From: an uncultured Opitutales bacterium
Lineage (GTDB): Bacteria; Verrucomicrobiota; Verrucomicrobiia; Opitutales; Intestinicryptomonadaceae
Assembly (NCBI GenBank): GCA_944390805.1
Contig: CALXQW010000036.1
Span: 108,673-172,672 of the forward strand
Direction: 5' to 3'
Length of the DNA stretch: 64,000 nt
Shown: positions 26,298 through 34,447 of the stretch, one piece after another
Layout: every line of letters begins with the position of its first letter
Numbering within the stretch: position 1 is the first letter of the stretch
Translations under genes and position numbers: made by a program
The notes under the pieces: model-generated
Seen by the model: only the letters and a program-made list of their open reading frames with translations
Told to the model about the DNA's origin: nothing
Databases searched by the model: none

Positions 26298-26897
26298 CTA
26301 TTTTATGTATCCAAGCTCTTTTGCGCGCTCGGCAATTTTTGTCTCGTTTGCCATCAAGTCTGCGATGGGATCCCAAGTGCCACCCAACAATGCGGCTCTG
26401 GCTGTATCAGGCATAGTGCATGGAGCGGAAAAGTCTCCGCAGGAAATTGTCATGTTCTCCAAATCCACCTTTACCTGCTCATCTGGATTCTTGTCTATTA
26501 TAGAACCTATCTTTGCAATATCCGCAGCAGATGCGCATACACAGGGAATTCCCAATGTTGTGGAATTGCCAAAGAAAATCTCCGCAAAACTCTCGGCAAT
26601 TATTGCCCTTATGCCGTAGTGCCACAAAGATTGTGGCGCGTGCTCACGCGATGATCCGCACCCAAAATTTGCTCCAGAGAGCAAAATGCTAGCTCCATTG
26701 GCTGATGGCTTAGTTAGCGGATGGTTCTTGTCTGATCCATCAGGATTCTTTCTCTCGTCGTAAAAGGCAAATTTTCCAAGCCCCTCAAAGGTTACACAAA
26801 CCATAAATCTGGCCGGAATTATTCTGTCTGTATCTATATCGTTGCCGGGTACAAATACCCCTTTGCCGCTTACATTTTGTATCTTCTTTAATGCCAT
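26298..26897 (-). CDS. leuD: 3-isopropylmalate dehydratase small subunit
   Basis: A 199-residue aconitase-superfamily small subunit (swivel domain) that pairs with LeuC to isomerise isopropylmalate in leucine synthesis. The family hallmarks are GNDIDTDRIIPARF (residues 18-31) and the substrate-contact SGANFGCGSSREHAPQSL (about 73-90). LeuC is not in the window. Directly downstream, 3 bp away, is exbB. Homoaconitase-type or methylmalate-type small subunits look alike, so the exact substrate is slightly uncertain. Confidence 0.9.
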   Translation of the reverse strand: MALKKIQNVSGKGVFVPGNDIDTDRIIPARFMVCVTFEGLGKFAFYDERKNPDGSDKNHPLTKPSANGASILLSGANFGCGSSREHAPQSLWHYGIRAIIAESFAEIFFGNSTTLGIPCVCASAADIAKIGSIIDKNPDEQVKVDLENMTISCGDFSAPCTMPDTARAALLGGTWDPIADLMANETKIAERAKELGYIK

Positions 26898-26962
26898 ATC
26901 TTGTATATAGAAAGTTTAGTTTGTCCTTTTGTGGATTTTTCAATATTCAGGCAGATATAAAA

Positions 26963-27394
26963 TCACTTATTAAGTCCGTGTAAAGAAATTTTAGTTTCCA
27001 GAAACTTTCTGTAGAAGGAAACTTTCATATATAAAAATACCGCAACTAAAGATCCGCAGAAATCTGCAATGATATCGTATATGTCGCAGTCTCTGCCTGT
27101 AAAATGTTGGTGGTATTCGTCCGAGATGCCGTATACAGTAGATAGAAATACCGTTAAAATTGCACCTTTGTATCCGCGTTTAAGAAATAATTTGTTTCTA
27201 AATATTAGCGTTGAGAATAATCCGTATATAAGTATATGCGCAATTTTATCTAAGTTGGGGATTTGCGGAGTTGAAACTTCTATATTTGGAATGCTGGAAC
27301 ATGCAAATATAATTGCCGCCATAAATAATGCCAAAAATGCCCGCCGGGTATCGTCATTTTTTACGCCAAGCGGTGTTTTATCTGATTTATTCAT
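26963..27394 (-). CDS. VanZ-like membrane protein
   Basis: A 143-residue protein with about four membrane helices. It carries the VanZ-like pattern: an early Pro/Ile-rich loop, then PNLDKIAHILIYGLFSTL with the DK..H motif, and SDEYHQHFTGRDCDIYDIIAD with the SDExHQ and GRxxxxxD motifs. Family members are small integral membrane proteins, one of which gives low-level teicoplanin resistance; for most, function is unknown. It precedes leuD by 65 bp on the same strand and may be cotranscribed with it. Confidence 0.8.
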   Translation of the reverse strand: MNKSDKTPLGVKNDDTRRAFLALFMAAIIFACSSIPNIEVSTPQIPNLDKIAHILIYGLFSTLIFRNKLFLKRGYKGAILTVFLSTVYGISDEYHQHFTGRDCDIYDIIADFCGSLVAVFLYMKVSFYRKFLETKISLHGLNK

Positions 27395-27607
27395 ATTATA
27401 TAGCGCGTGAATTTAATTGTAAAATCTACTCACAATTTATTAAAAATTTACCTAAGGTAAATGAATATAATAAAAATAAAGGAAACAAAAAAATATTTGA
27501 CAAATCTAATAAATATGAAAAAGTTCTATTCGTAGCAGTAATGTAATTATATTTGCGTACTGTGCGGGTGAATTTTTTCAATAACAATACAAACATAAGG
27601 AAACAAA

Positions 27608-27808
27608 ATGGCTAGGAGAAAACTTCTTACGAGAGCCGAGGGAATGACTCAGATTTCAATCAGTCTGCCCCAGTCGCTCGTTTCGCAGATAGATAAGATG
27701 GCGGAGTTGGATAATCGCAACCGCTCGAACTTTATCGCAAATACCTTGCAAAATCTTGTAAAAGATTATGTTTCGGTTGCAGAAACCCGCAAGAAGCTAA
27801 AACAATAG
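27608..27808 (+). CDS. Orphan ribbon-helix-helix DNA-binding protein
   Basis: A 66-residue protein with a CopG/Arc-type ribbon-helix-helix fold: beta strand MTQISISLP (residues 13-21), helix SLVSQIDKMAELD, a turn DNRNRS and helix NFIANTLQNLVKDYV. The basic N-terminus (MARRKLLTR) probably contacts DNA. An AAGGA ribosome binding site precedes the ATG, and a terminator follows 30 bases after the stop, so it is monocistronic. No toxin-like gene is adjacent on either side, arguing for a stand-alone regulator rather than an antitoxin. Its target is unknown. Confidence 0.85.
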   Translation: MARRKLLTRAEGMTQISISLPQSLVSQIDKMAELDNRNRSNFIANTLQNLVKDYVSVAETRKKLKQ

Positions 27809-27835
27809 TTAGTTTTTAGAGGATAACTGCTTTAC

Positions 27836-27870
27836 AAGTCCGTAAATCGAAAGATTTGCGGACTTTTTAT
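27836..27870 (+). terminator. Intrinsic terminator after ribbon-helix-helix gene
   Basis: A 13-bp stem (AAGTCCGTAAATC with GATTTGCGGACTT, one G-T pair; 27836-27848 and 27853-27865) with a GAAA tetraloop, followed by TTTATAT. Confidence 0.88.
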
Positions 27871-28166
27871 ATATGTTTATATCTTATTCTTCTTGCATTA
27901 TATTATATAAGGTATGTTACTGTTTTTTATTCTGTAATATAATCTTATTTTTTTATTAATTTCATATATTTTTAAAATATGAAATTTATAATATTCTATA
28001 GAGATTATTTTGTGAGATATATATGAATGTATAATTTCTTATGTGCAATTTCTGCTCCAATAAATGTATTTTTTAGAAAATATTTTGATTTTATTTGTTT
28101 TTTTTAAGAAAAGGCTTGCATTCTGAAACTTAATGTGTCTTTATTATAGATATTGGGGAGGTTAGT
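27871..28166. other. AT-rich intergenic region with strong Shine-Dalgarno at its end
   Basis: Nearly 300 bases of very AT-rich DNA without a gene. The last part carries GGGGAGG (28154-28160), a strong ribosome binding site 6 bases before the ATG at 28167. A TTGCAT at 28116-28121 could be a -35 box, but no well-spaced -10 was found. Confidence 0.4.
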
Positions 28167-28997
28167 ATGTATAGGGGGATTATAAATATATTAGCCGTAG
28201 GTGTCGGTAGGATTTTCGCCGTAGCGATGCTTATTGTATTTACAAGTTCATATTTGACTGCCGCAGTAGCGGCAAAGCCCGCTGCAACGCAGGCTGCCGC
28301 AAAGACCGTAGCCCAGGCAAAGCAGGCTGTTCAAAAAACTGCGACTGCGGTAAAGCCTGCTGCTGCAAAGGCTCAGGTTCAGGCCGCAGCAAAAACTGCT
28401 CCAAAGGCTTCTGCTGCGCCAGCAAAGATTGTCCCAAAGGTGATCCCATCTGCCAAATCATATACGGAACGTATGGCGGAACTTAAAAAGGCTCAGGAGA
28501 AGAACAAGAAACCTGTTGCAAAAAAGCCTGTAAAACGAAAGAAAATCCGTGTTCAGACGGTTGATATGCAGATAGTTGTATGGAGTTCAAAAGCCAGTAC
28601 CGCAACGGAACTTGCAAATAAGGTGGCCTCTAAAATAACTGGCAGCGCTTCAGATTATCTCATTAAAGATAATACATTCCTTGCTGATTCAAATAGCAAA
28701 TATATATGTTTTTTGAGAATCAACTTTCAGGATAAACTTCCGGAAAATTGGTATCTTGAGTCTGAGTTGTCTGCCGGTTTTGGCTCTACAAGAATACGCG
28801 CCTATGAAGATGCTATTGAAAAGGCTTCTATGAAGGTTGAGAATGTTTCTGATGATGAGTCAGCTTGGATAGGTGTTGATTGCGCGGTAAAGGCAAATTG
28901 CGACAGTGGAGTAATTCCATATACGGTAACATTTGAGAAAATCGGTTCCGAGTATTATTGCAAAATGTTCTTCAGATATTTAAAAGAACGCAAATGA
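28167..28997 (+). CDS. Exported protein with Ala/Lys-rich linker and unrecognised C-terminal domain
   Basis: A 276-residue protein of no family I recognise. Residues 1-36 form a signal peptide or anchor (GRIFAVAMLIVFTSSYLTAAVAA). Residues 37-130 are low complexity, dominated by Ala, Lys, Pro, Val and Gln with repeated KPAA, QAAAK and KKPV units, ending in a very basic KKPVKRKKIR stretch; this could bind polyanions such as peptidoglycan, LPS or nucleic acid. Residues 131-276 form a compact alternating beta/alpha domain (VDMQIVVWSSK, then YICFLRINF, then EYYCKMFFRYL). It has the strongest Shine-Dalgarno in the region (GGGGAGG) and its own terminator, suggesting good expression. Confidence 0.75.
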   Translation: MYRGIINILAVGVGRIFAVAMLIVFTSSYLTAAVAAKPAATQAAAKTVAQAKQAVQKTATAVKPAAAKAQVQAAAKTAPKASAAPAKIVPKVIPSAKSYTERMAELKKAQEKNKKPVAKKPVKRKKIRVQTVDMQIVVWSSKASTATELANKVASKITGSASDYLIKDNTFLADSNSKYICFLRINFQDKLPENWYLESELSAGFGSTRIRAYEDAIEKASMKVENVSDDESAWIGVDCAVKANCDSGVIPYTVTFEKIGSEYYCKMFFRYLKERK

Positions 28998-29024
28998 TGC
29001 AATATGGAATTTATGCGTCGAATG

Positions 29025-29053
29025 GCGCGGGATAAATTGCCCGCGCTTTTTTT
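29025..29053 (+). terminator. Intrinsic terminator after Ala/Lys-rich protein gene
   Basis: A 7-bp GC stem (GCGCGGG 29025-29031 with CCCGCGC 29040-29046) with an 8-nt loop and a TTTTTTT tail. Confidence 0.9.
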
Positions 29054-29162
29054 ACGAAGATATCTTAATAGGGGGCAACAATGGCGGTGTCGATATTTGT
29101 AATAAAGCAGTGTAATTGTGTTGATTTGATATTGGAGTGAATGTAGATTTTTATTCTTATTT

Positions 29163-30707
29163 ATGAACAAATCCATATTGATAGTAGTTTGCGATTTCCT
29201 GATAATAAGCATACTTTCGCTTGTAGATTTCGATTCTGGCAAGGCGGAACAGGCTGCGCAGGAAGAACAGATTGCGGTGGAGGCTGTGGAGAATTTCTCA
29301 GATGCGCAGCTGGTCGACTTATTGAAGATGTCTTTGGACAAAGAGCGCGAAAAGCGCATGGAGTTGGATAAAGATATAAGCAGGTTATCTGAATCTGTTG
29401 AGAGCACTAAGGCGCAGTCGGAGAAGAGGAAGAAGCTTTTAGAGGCCAGGGAAATGGAGATTTCTCAGCTTGCAAAGACTAAGGAGAGCCTTGAGAGGGA
29501 GAAAGAATCCATTCAGAAGAAGGCCAAAGATCTCGAGACGAGGGTTACCGATATAGACAGGAAGAATGCTCTGTTGAATGAAGAGATAATTTCTGCGGCA
29601 AAGCGTTTGGAGAAGTCAAATATGGAGAGGGTTGAGTTGGAGAGGCAACTTGGGGATATGCGGCAAACAGATACTGCTTCCCAGGCAAAGTTGAAGTTGT
29701 TGCAGGAGGAGCTAAAGCGCAATAAGGATCATTTGGAGAGTCTGAAGGTTGAAAGCGAAAAGTTGAAGGATGAAAACCGCGCTATGGAGCTTGAAAAACA
29801 GGCTTTGGCAACTCGTTTGGAGGTTGCCTCTACGAAGAGCCAGATTTACGCGGAGAACTTGAAGAGAACTCAGGCTCTTGTGGACATAGAAAAAGCTGAA
29901 AAACGAACAATACAGCACCATGCGAATGTATTGGCAGAGGGGGTTGGAGAGCTTGCGCAGTCTCAGGAAAAGATTGCAAAAAATGTGGCGCAGTTGCGCG
30001 CAAAGACTGCGAGCGAAGTTTTTGCCGATGTTAAGGAGAATTTAATTTGGATAAATATAACGTCGTCGAGCAGGGGATTGTTTGGCAGTTCAGTTTCCAA
30101 CGATGAGATACGCGCGCCGATAGTCGAGTTTGGAGGAAGGTTGTACGCTCTTTTTGACTCATATCCTACGGTATTGAGGCCTATGCTAAACAGGCCGGCT
30201 ATTCCTCCGGAGACGCTTTCGGTCTCTATAATATCGGAAGGCAATGTGAAAATTACTCCAAACAGAATTCTTGCACTGAAGGAGGATCCCAGAATTTTAG
30301 CTGTAGAAATTCCGCATAGTTTTGCGTCGAGAATCTCAAAAAAGCCGCTAAAGCTTTCGGAGAATCCGTATAAATTTTCCGAGAGCGTGCTTGTCGAACC
30401 GGCGCGTCTATATTATGGGCAAGTACCGTTTAAGGTAGACTTTGGGTATGCCGACTACGCCAATATGGATGTCGGATTGTTCGAGTCGCTATTTGGCGAG
30501 TTTGCTCCCTCCGAGGGCGACGTAATGATGTCGCGCGGGGGAGAATTCTTGGGGTTTGCGGTAAACTCTTCTTATGCCGTAGTATTTCGCAATATTACAA
30601 CTCTTTCAGAGCTCAAAGTGGGAGAGGGCTATACAAAGGTTAATTTTACGCTTTTTATGGCGTCGGCTGCCGAACGATTGCGCTCATACCCAATTAAGTT
30701 AAAGTGA
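29163..30707 (+). CDS. Membrane-anchored coiled-coil protein with C-terminal globular domain
   Basis: A 514-residue protein. An N-terminal membrane helix (SILIVVCDFLIISILSLV, residues 4-21) is followed by an acidic segment and a long coiled coil (about 45-285) rich in Glu, Lys and Leu heptads. Residues 290-514 form a globular, beta-rich domain with WINITSSSRG, EFGGRLYALFDSYPTVLRP and RGGEFLGFAVNSSYAVVF. I do not know the family. The uncleaved helix places the coiled coil in the periplasm or cytoplasm beside the inner membrane, an arrangement seen in envelope spanning or scaffold proteins. It lies 63 bp upstream of the sulfatase gene, but an AT-rich gap makes shared transcription uncertain. 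Confidence 0.75.
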   Translation: MNKSILIVVCDFLIISILSLVDFDSGKAEQAAQEEQIAVEAVENFSDAQLVDLLKMSLDKEREKRMELDKDISRLSESVESTKAQSEKRKKLLEAREMEISQLAKTKESLEREKESIQKKAKDLETRVTDIDRKNALLNEEIISAAKRLEKSNMERVELERQLGDMRQTDTASQAKLKLLQEELKRNKDHLESLKVESEKLKDENRAMELEKQALATRLEVASTKSQIYAENLKRTQALVDIEKAEKRTIQHHANVLAEGVGELAQSQEKIAKNVAQLRAKTASEVFADVKENLIWINITSSSRGLFGSSVSNDEIRAPIVEFGGRLYALFDSYPTVLRPMLNRPAIPPETLSVSIISEGNVKITPNRILALKEDPRILAVEIPHSFASRISKKPLKLSENPYKFSESVLVEPARLYYGQVPFKVDFGYADYANMDVGLFESLFGEFAPSEGDVMMSRGGEFLGFAVNSSYAVVFRNITTLSELKVGEGYTKVNFTLFMASAAERLRSYPIKLK

Positions 30708-30770
30708 TAAATAGTCTTGTTCCTTTGCGGAAATAAAATAAACTAATAATAATCAATTAATTTTATTATT

Positions 30771-32288
30771 ATGAAACTATTCCGTAAGGGCTTGTTTTGC
30801 TTTGGAAAATTGCTGTTGGTTGTTGCACATATTTGCGCGTTGGCATCTTTGCACGCTAAAGCCGACGATAGACCCAACATATTATTTATAATAGCAGACG
30901 ACTGGGGCAGGCATGCTAAATCTTACGGGACCGGAGAATGGATAAATATGCCTGCATTCGACAGGGTTGCGTCGGAGGGCATACTTTTCAATAATTGTTT
31001 TACCTCAAACCCAAAATGCGCGCCTTGCAGAGCAAGCATAACTACGGGAAGAAACACTTGGCAGCTTAAGGAGGGAGTTCAGCATTTTGGTCCATGGCCT
31101 AAGGAATTTATAACATATGCGGATATTCTCGAAAATAACGGGTATCATGTTGGATACACGGGAAAGGGATGGGCTCCGGGCGGTTTTAAAATTTCCGGCA
31201 GGAAGACTAATCCGGCGGGCAGGGCGTACAATAAATTTAAGCGAGATACTCCAGCCAAGTATATAAACGCAATCGATTATTCACGCAACTTCATAGAGTT
31301 TTTCATGAAGGAGCGCCCGGCGGGTAAACCTTTCTGCTTTTGGTTGGGGTTTACAGAACCGCATCGTCCGTATGAAGACGGGGTAGGGGTAAGGTCGGGA
31401 ATGGATATCTCAAAAGTGGAAGTTCCCGGATATTATCCAGATTGCCAGATAGTTCGGTCAGACATTTTGGACTATGCCTTTGAGGCTCAATATGCGGATT
31501 CTCACGTGCAGAAAGTTTTGAAATACCTCGAAGAAATAGGCGAGCTTGACAACACTTTAGTTGTTTACACTTCCGACCACGGCATGCCGTTTCCGCGCGC
31601 CAAAGGGCAGATTTTCGACAACGGATACCATATTCCTTTGGCCGTAATGTGGGGCAAGAATATTCCGTGTCCGCGCAAGGAAGATGCTTTTATAAATGTA
31701 AGGGATTTTGCCCCTACATTTCTTGAACTTGCCGGTGTTCCAAAACATCCTCAGATGACAGGAAAAAGCTTCTTGAATTTGCTCAAGACAAAAGAGCCTA
31801 TTGCACCTGAGGAAGATCAATTTATGCTGATTGGCAAAGAGCGCCACGATCTTGGGCGGCCCGGAAACCAGGGCTATCCTGTTCGGGCGATAAGAACAAA
31901 TAAATATTTGCTTGTGCGCAATTACGAGCCAGACCGCTGGCCGGCAGGGAATCCTGAGACGGGGTATAGAAATTGCGACGATAGCCCCACAAAGACCTTG
32001 CTTCTTTCCAATTTTGACAAGTATTACAATTTGTCTTTCGGAAAGCGTCCGGAATATATGCTATATGATATTACAATCGACAAAGATTGCATAGACAATC
32101 TGGCAGAAAAGCCCGAATACGCCGATATTCTAAGCACGCTAAAAGAACGTTTGCAAAAGGAACTTGAGAAAGACGGAGACTTTCGCGCTTTGGGCGAGGA
32201 CACCTCATGGACGGATAAAGTTCCATGGACGGCAAACAAAGAAAAAGGCTCTTGGCGCCAGTGGATGGAAAATTCTGAAAACAAATAG
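30771..32288 (+). CDS. Secreted sulfatase (S1 family)
   Basis: A 505-residue exported sulfatase. After a signal peptide (residues 1-31, ending LHAKA-DDR) comes NILFIIADDWGR with metal-binding D43/D44. The formylglycine motif is C83-A-P-C-R87 in PKCAPCRASITTGR; the fourth position is Cys instead of the usual Ser, still within the CxPxR consensus. Further signature residues are TEPHRPY, TSDHGMPFPRAKG and a C-terminal substrate region. The overall pattern resembles heparan N-sulfatase-like S1 enzymes, suggesting removal of sulfate from glycosaminoglycans or algal or mucin glycans. Maturation needs an anaerobic sulfatase-maturing enzyme or FGE, neither in this window. Confidence 0.9.
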   Translation: MKLFRKGLFCFGKLLLVVAHICALASLHAKADDRPNILFIIADDWGRHAKSYGTGEWINMPAFDRVASEGILFNNCFTSNPKCAPCRASITTGRNTWQLKEGVQHFGPWPKEFITYADILENNGYHVGYTGKGWAPGGFKISGRKTNPAGRAYNKFKRDTPAKYINAIDYSRNFIEFFMKERPAGKPFCFWLGFTEPHRPYEDGVGVRSGMDISKVEVPGYYPDCQIVRSDILDYAFEAQYADSHVQKVLKYLEEIGELDNTLVVYTSDHGMPFPRAKGQIFDNGYHIPLAVMWGKNIPCPRKEDAFINVRDFAPTFLELAGVPKHPQMTGKSFLNLLKTKEPIAPEEDQFMLIGKERHDLGRPGNQGYPVRAIRTNKYLLVRNYEPDRWPAGNPETGYRNCDDSPTKTLLLSNFDKYYNLSFGKRPEYMLYDITIDKDCIDNLAEKPEYADILSTLKERLQKELEKDGDFRALGEDTSWTDKVPWTANKEKGSWRQWMENSENK

Positions 32289-32492
32289 GCTTATATTTGT
32301 TCATTTAAACGTATGTGTGCTATGAAAAGTTTTTCTCAAGCACCTTATCTGCAAATAATATATATTTTGGGGCGCAATTATGCAGGTATTTTATCTATCT
32401 ACTTAGGAAAATATACCTATTGTTCATTATTACAAAGAGTCATGTTTAGCCTAACGAGGAAAGGATATTTTAGTAATTTATAGGCAGAAAAA

Positions 32493-33461
32493 TTAGGCTC
32501 TCGGATGGGCTTTTAGATAGGTTTGTTTTAGCTGACGCATATCGAGATGGGTGTATATCTGTGTGCTCGAGAGGCTCGCATGGCCGAGCAGTTCCTGCAA
32601 TACCCTCAAGTCCATTCCGGCATTCAAAAGATGCGTCGCGTAGGAATGTCTAATCTTGTGCGGAGTTATATTTATAGGCAGGTTCGCCCTCAGAAGATAT
32701 TCATGCAAGCGGCGCTGTATTCTGCGCGGATACATGGGGGTTCCTCTTGGCGTGGTAAGTATGTAAGCCTTGGGGGAGGTATCTTTTGCGTAGCTCTGAC
32801 GCCAGAGTTTTAGAAGCTTAAGAGCCTGTTCTCCAAACGGACAGAACCTTACTTTTGCACCCTTTCCGGTTATGCGGGCAACCCCGTTTGTGAAGTCTAT
32901 ATTTTCCCACTTTAATGAGCATAACTCGCTTACGCGGAAACCCGCTCCATAGAGAAGCTCAAGACATAGGCTGTCGCACATAGCTTCCCTGTCTGATAGC
33001 TTGCCGTCGTCCTCAAGTTGCTTTGGCTCCGACAAAAGTTTGGGCATTTGCTCTACATTTAAAAATACGGGCAGACCCTTTTCCAACTTTGGCAATTTTA
33101 ACGTCTCAAAAGGATTTTCCCCAGCGATATTTTCCCTAATTAGAAATTTGTAAAAGGAACGAAGCGCCGATATCCTATTGTGTATGCTACGCCGGCTTTT
33201 TCCAGAATTTGAAAGATAGGCAAGATAATTTTTTGCAAGAGCCTTGCCAACGCTGCGTATATCTCCGGAGAAAAACTCGTTGTCGTTCAGCCATGCACAC
33301 CAGTGACGTACGGAGCGAGAGTAAGAATCTAAGGTATTTACAGAATATCTTCTCTGTGTCTTTATCCAATCTAAGAACTTATCTATTGCTTCTTTGCCGC
33401 CTATATCGCAGCAGCAATTCTCGACATGGTTTTTAGTTTGCTTGGATTCGCCTTCAGACAT
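32493..33461 (-). CDS. Tyrosine recombinase XerC/XerD
   Basis: A 322-residue tyrosine recombinase that most likely resolves chromosome dimers at dif. An N-terminal SAM-like core-binding domain (residues 22-110) precedes the catalytic domain, in which all six catalytic residues are found: R176 (GAGFRVSEL), K200 (RITGKGAKVR), H268 and R271 (HKIRHSYATH), H294 (LLGHASLSSTQIYTH) and Y303. The ending with KAHPRA is typical of XerC/D proteins. It is the last gene of a minus-strand operon with yggS, aroE and prepilin peptidase, 8 bp after the peptidase gene. No flanking repeats or cargo suggest a mobile element, so housekeeping XerC or XerD is preferred. Confidence 0.88.
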   Translation of the reverse strand: MSEGESKQTKNHVENCCCDIGGKEAIDKFLDWIKTQRRYSVNTLDSYSRSVRHWCAWLNDNEFFSGDIRSVGKALAKNYLAYLSNSGKSRRSIHNRISALRSFYKFLIRENIAGENPFETLKLPKLEKGLPVFLNVEQMPKLLSEPKQLEDDGKLSDREAMCDSLCLELLYGAGFRVSELCSLKWENIDFTNGVARITGKGAKVRFCPFGEQALKLLKLWRQSYAKDTSPKAYILTTPRGTPMYPRRIQRRLHEYLLRANLPINITPHKIRHSYATHLLNAGMDLRVLQELLGHASLSSTQIYTHLDMRQLKQTYLKAHPRA

Positions 33462-33469
33462 TTATCTTT

Positions 33470-34447
33470 TTAAAACAGTTTATCCGCAAAACAGTCTATG
33501 TACGCCTTGATGAAATCCGACAGAAAAATATAATATATAAGCCCGCCAATGCAAAGCCACGGCCCGAATGGTATCATGCCTTCGTCCGATTCTTCAATAT
33601 CCAGTTCCGCGGAGTTTCCCGCATCATGTGCATCATCAATATCTTTATCTGCGGCATTGCCAGATGGAATTTCCTTATCTTTCAAAAGTCCGCATCTTTT
33701 TAATAACACTGTGAAAACCATATACGGAACCATTATTAGGCAGCCTATCACTGAACCTCCAAATATTGCAAAAAGCGCGCCCTGCCAGCCGCAGAACGCT
33801 CCTATGCAGCCTATCAAGACAACGTCTCCTTCCCCCATTGCCTCGCGTTTAAAGACAACTTCTGCGCAAAGGCGTATCCAGTACAATAATCCTGATCCAA
33901 CCGCCGCTCCCGCAACGGAAATTATAAGGGATTTTATCATGGATATAAAATAAGGATATCCTTCCATATACGCGTCTTGCACTTGTGGAAAGGCAAATGA
34001 TATAAGCCCTCCCGCAACGCAGCCTCCAACGGTTACCACATCCGGCAATGATAGCGTATCTATATCTATAAATGTGCAAACTACCATGATTGCCGCAAAT
34101 ATCGCCCCAAAAAGCGCCTTTGGCAGCGGCAAGAGTAGGGCAAGCGCAAGAAATATGCATGCCGTAATAAGCTCTATTATGCAATATCTGCACGAGAATT
34201 TCGCCCCGCAACAGCGGGCTTTCCCGCGCAATATCAGCCAGCTTAGAATTGGGATATTGTCGTACCAGGCTATCTTTGCACCGCAGGAGAAACAGTGCGA
34301 CGGCGGAGAAACTATGGATAATCCCTTAGGCAAGCGCAATATGCAAACGTTCAGGAAAGAGCCGACTATCGCGCCAAATATAAAAAATACCGACGGCATA
34401 AACCACGGGAAAGCCTCCGTAAACGCTTGCATATTCTGCACAATCAT
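33470..34447 (-). CDS. Prepilin peptidase / N-methyltransferase (type IV leader peptidase)
   Basis: A 325-residue inner-membrane aspartic protease that trims and methylates type IV pilin and type II secretion pseudopilin precursors. FGAIVGSFLNVCILRLP (about residues 24-40) and the four-Cys cytoplasmic domain (CFSCGAKIAWYDNIP, then CCGAKFSCRYC) are classic; catalytic Asp residues are in FIDIDTLSLPD and GEGDVVLIG. About eight membrane helices are expected. An acidic insert of about 40 residues (around residues 255-295) before the last helix is longer than usual. The gene overlaps aroE by 4 bp (ATGA). An alternative Met at residue 6 is possible. The pilus genes themselves are not here. Confidence 0.92.
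   Translation of the reverse strand: MIVQNMQAFTEAFPWFMPSVFFIFGAIVGSFLNVCILRLPKGLSIVSPPSHCFSCGAKIAWYDNIPILSWLILRGKARCCGAKFSCRYCIIELITACIFLALALLLPLPKALFGAIFAAIMVVCTFIDIDTLSLPDVVTVGGCVAGGLISFAFPQVQDAYMEGYPYFISMIKSLIISVAGAAVGSGLLYWIRLCAEVVFKREAMGEGDVVLIGCIGAFCGWQGALFAIFGGSVIGCLIMVPYMVFTVLLKRCGLLKDKEIPSGNAADKDIDDAHDAGNSAELDIEESDEGMIPFGPWLCIGGLIYYIFLSDFIKAYIDCFADKLF

Noticed and set aside
27497..27502. Perfect TTGACA before the ribbon-helix-helix gene as a promoter
   Set aside because: No acceptable -10 element lies at 16-18 bases, so a promoter could not be supported.
32493..33461. Tyrosine recombinase as the integrase of a mobile element
   Set aside because: It sits in a housekeeping operon with yggS, aroE and prepilin peptidase, has XerC/D features and has no flanking attachment sites or cargo.
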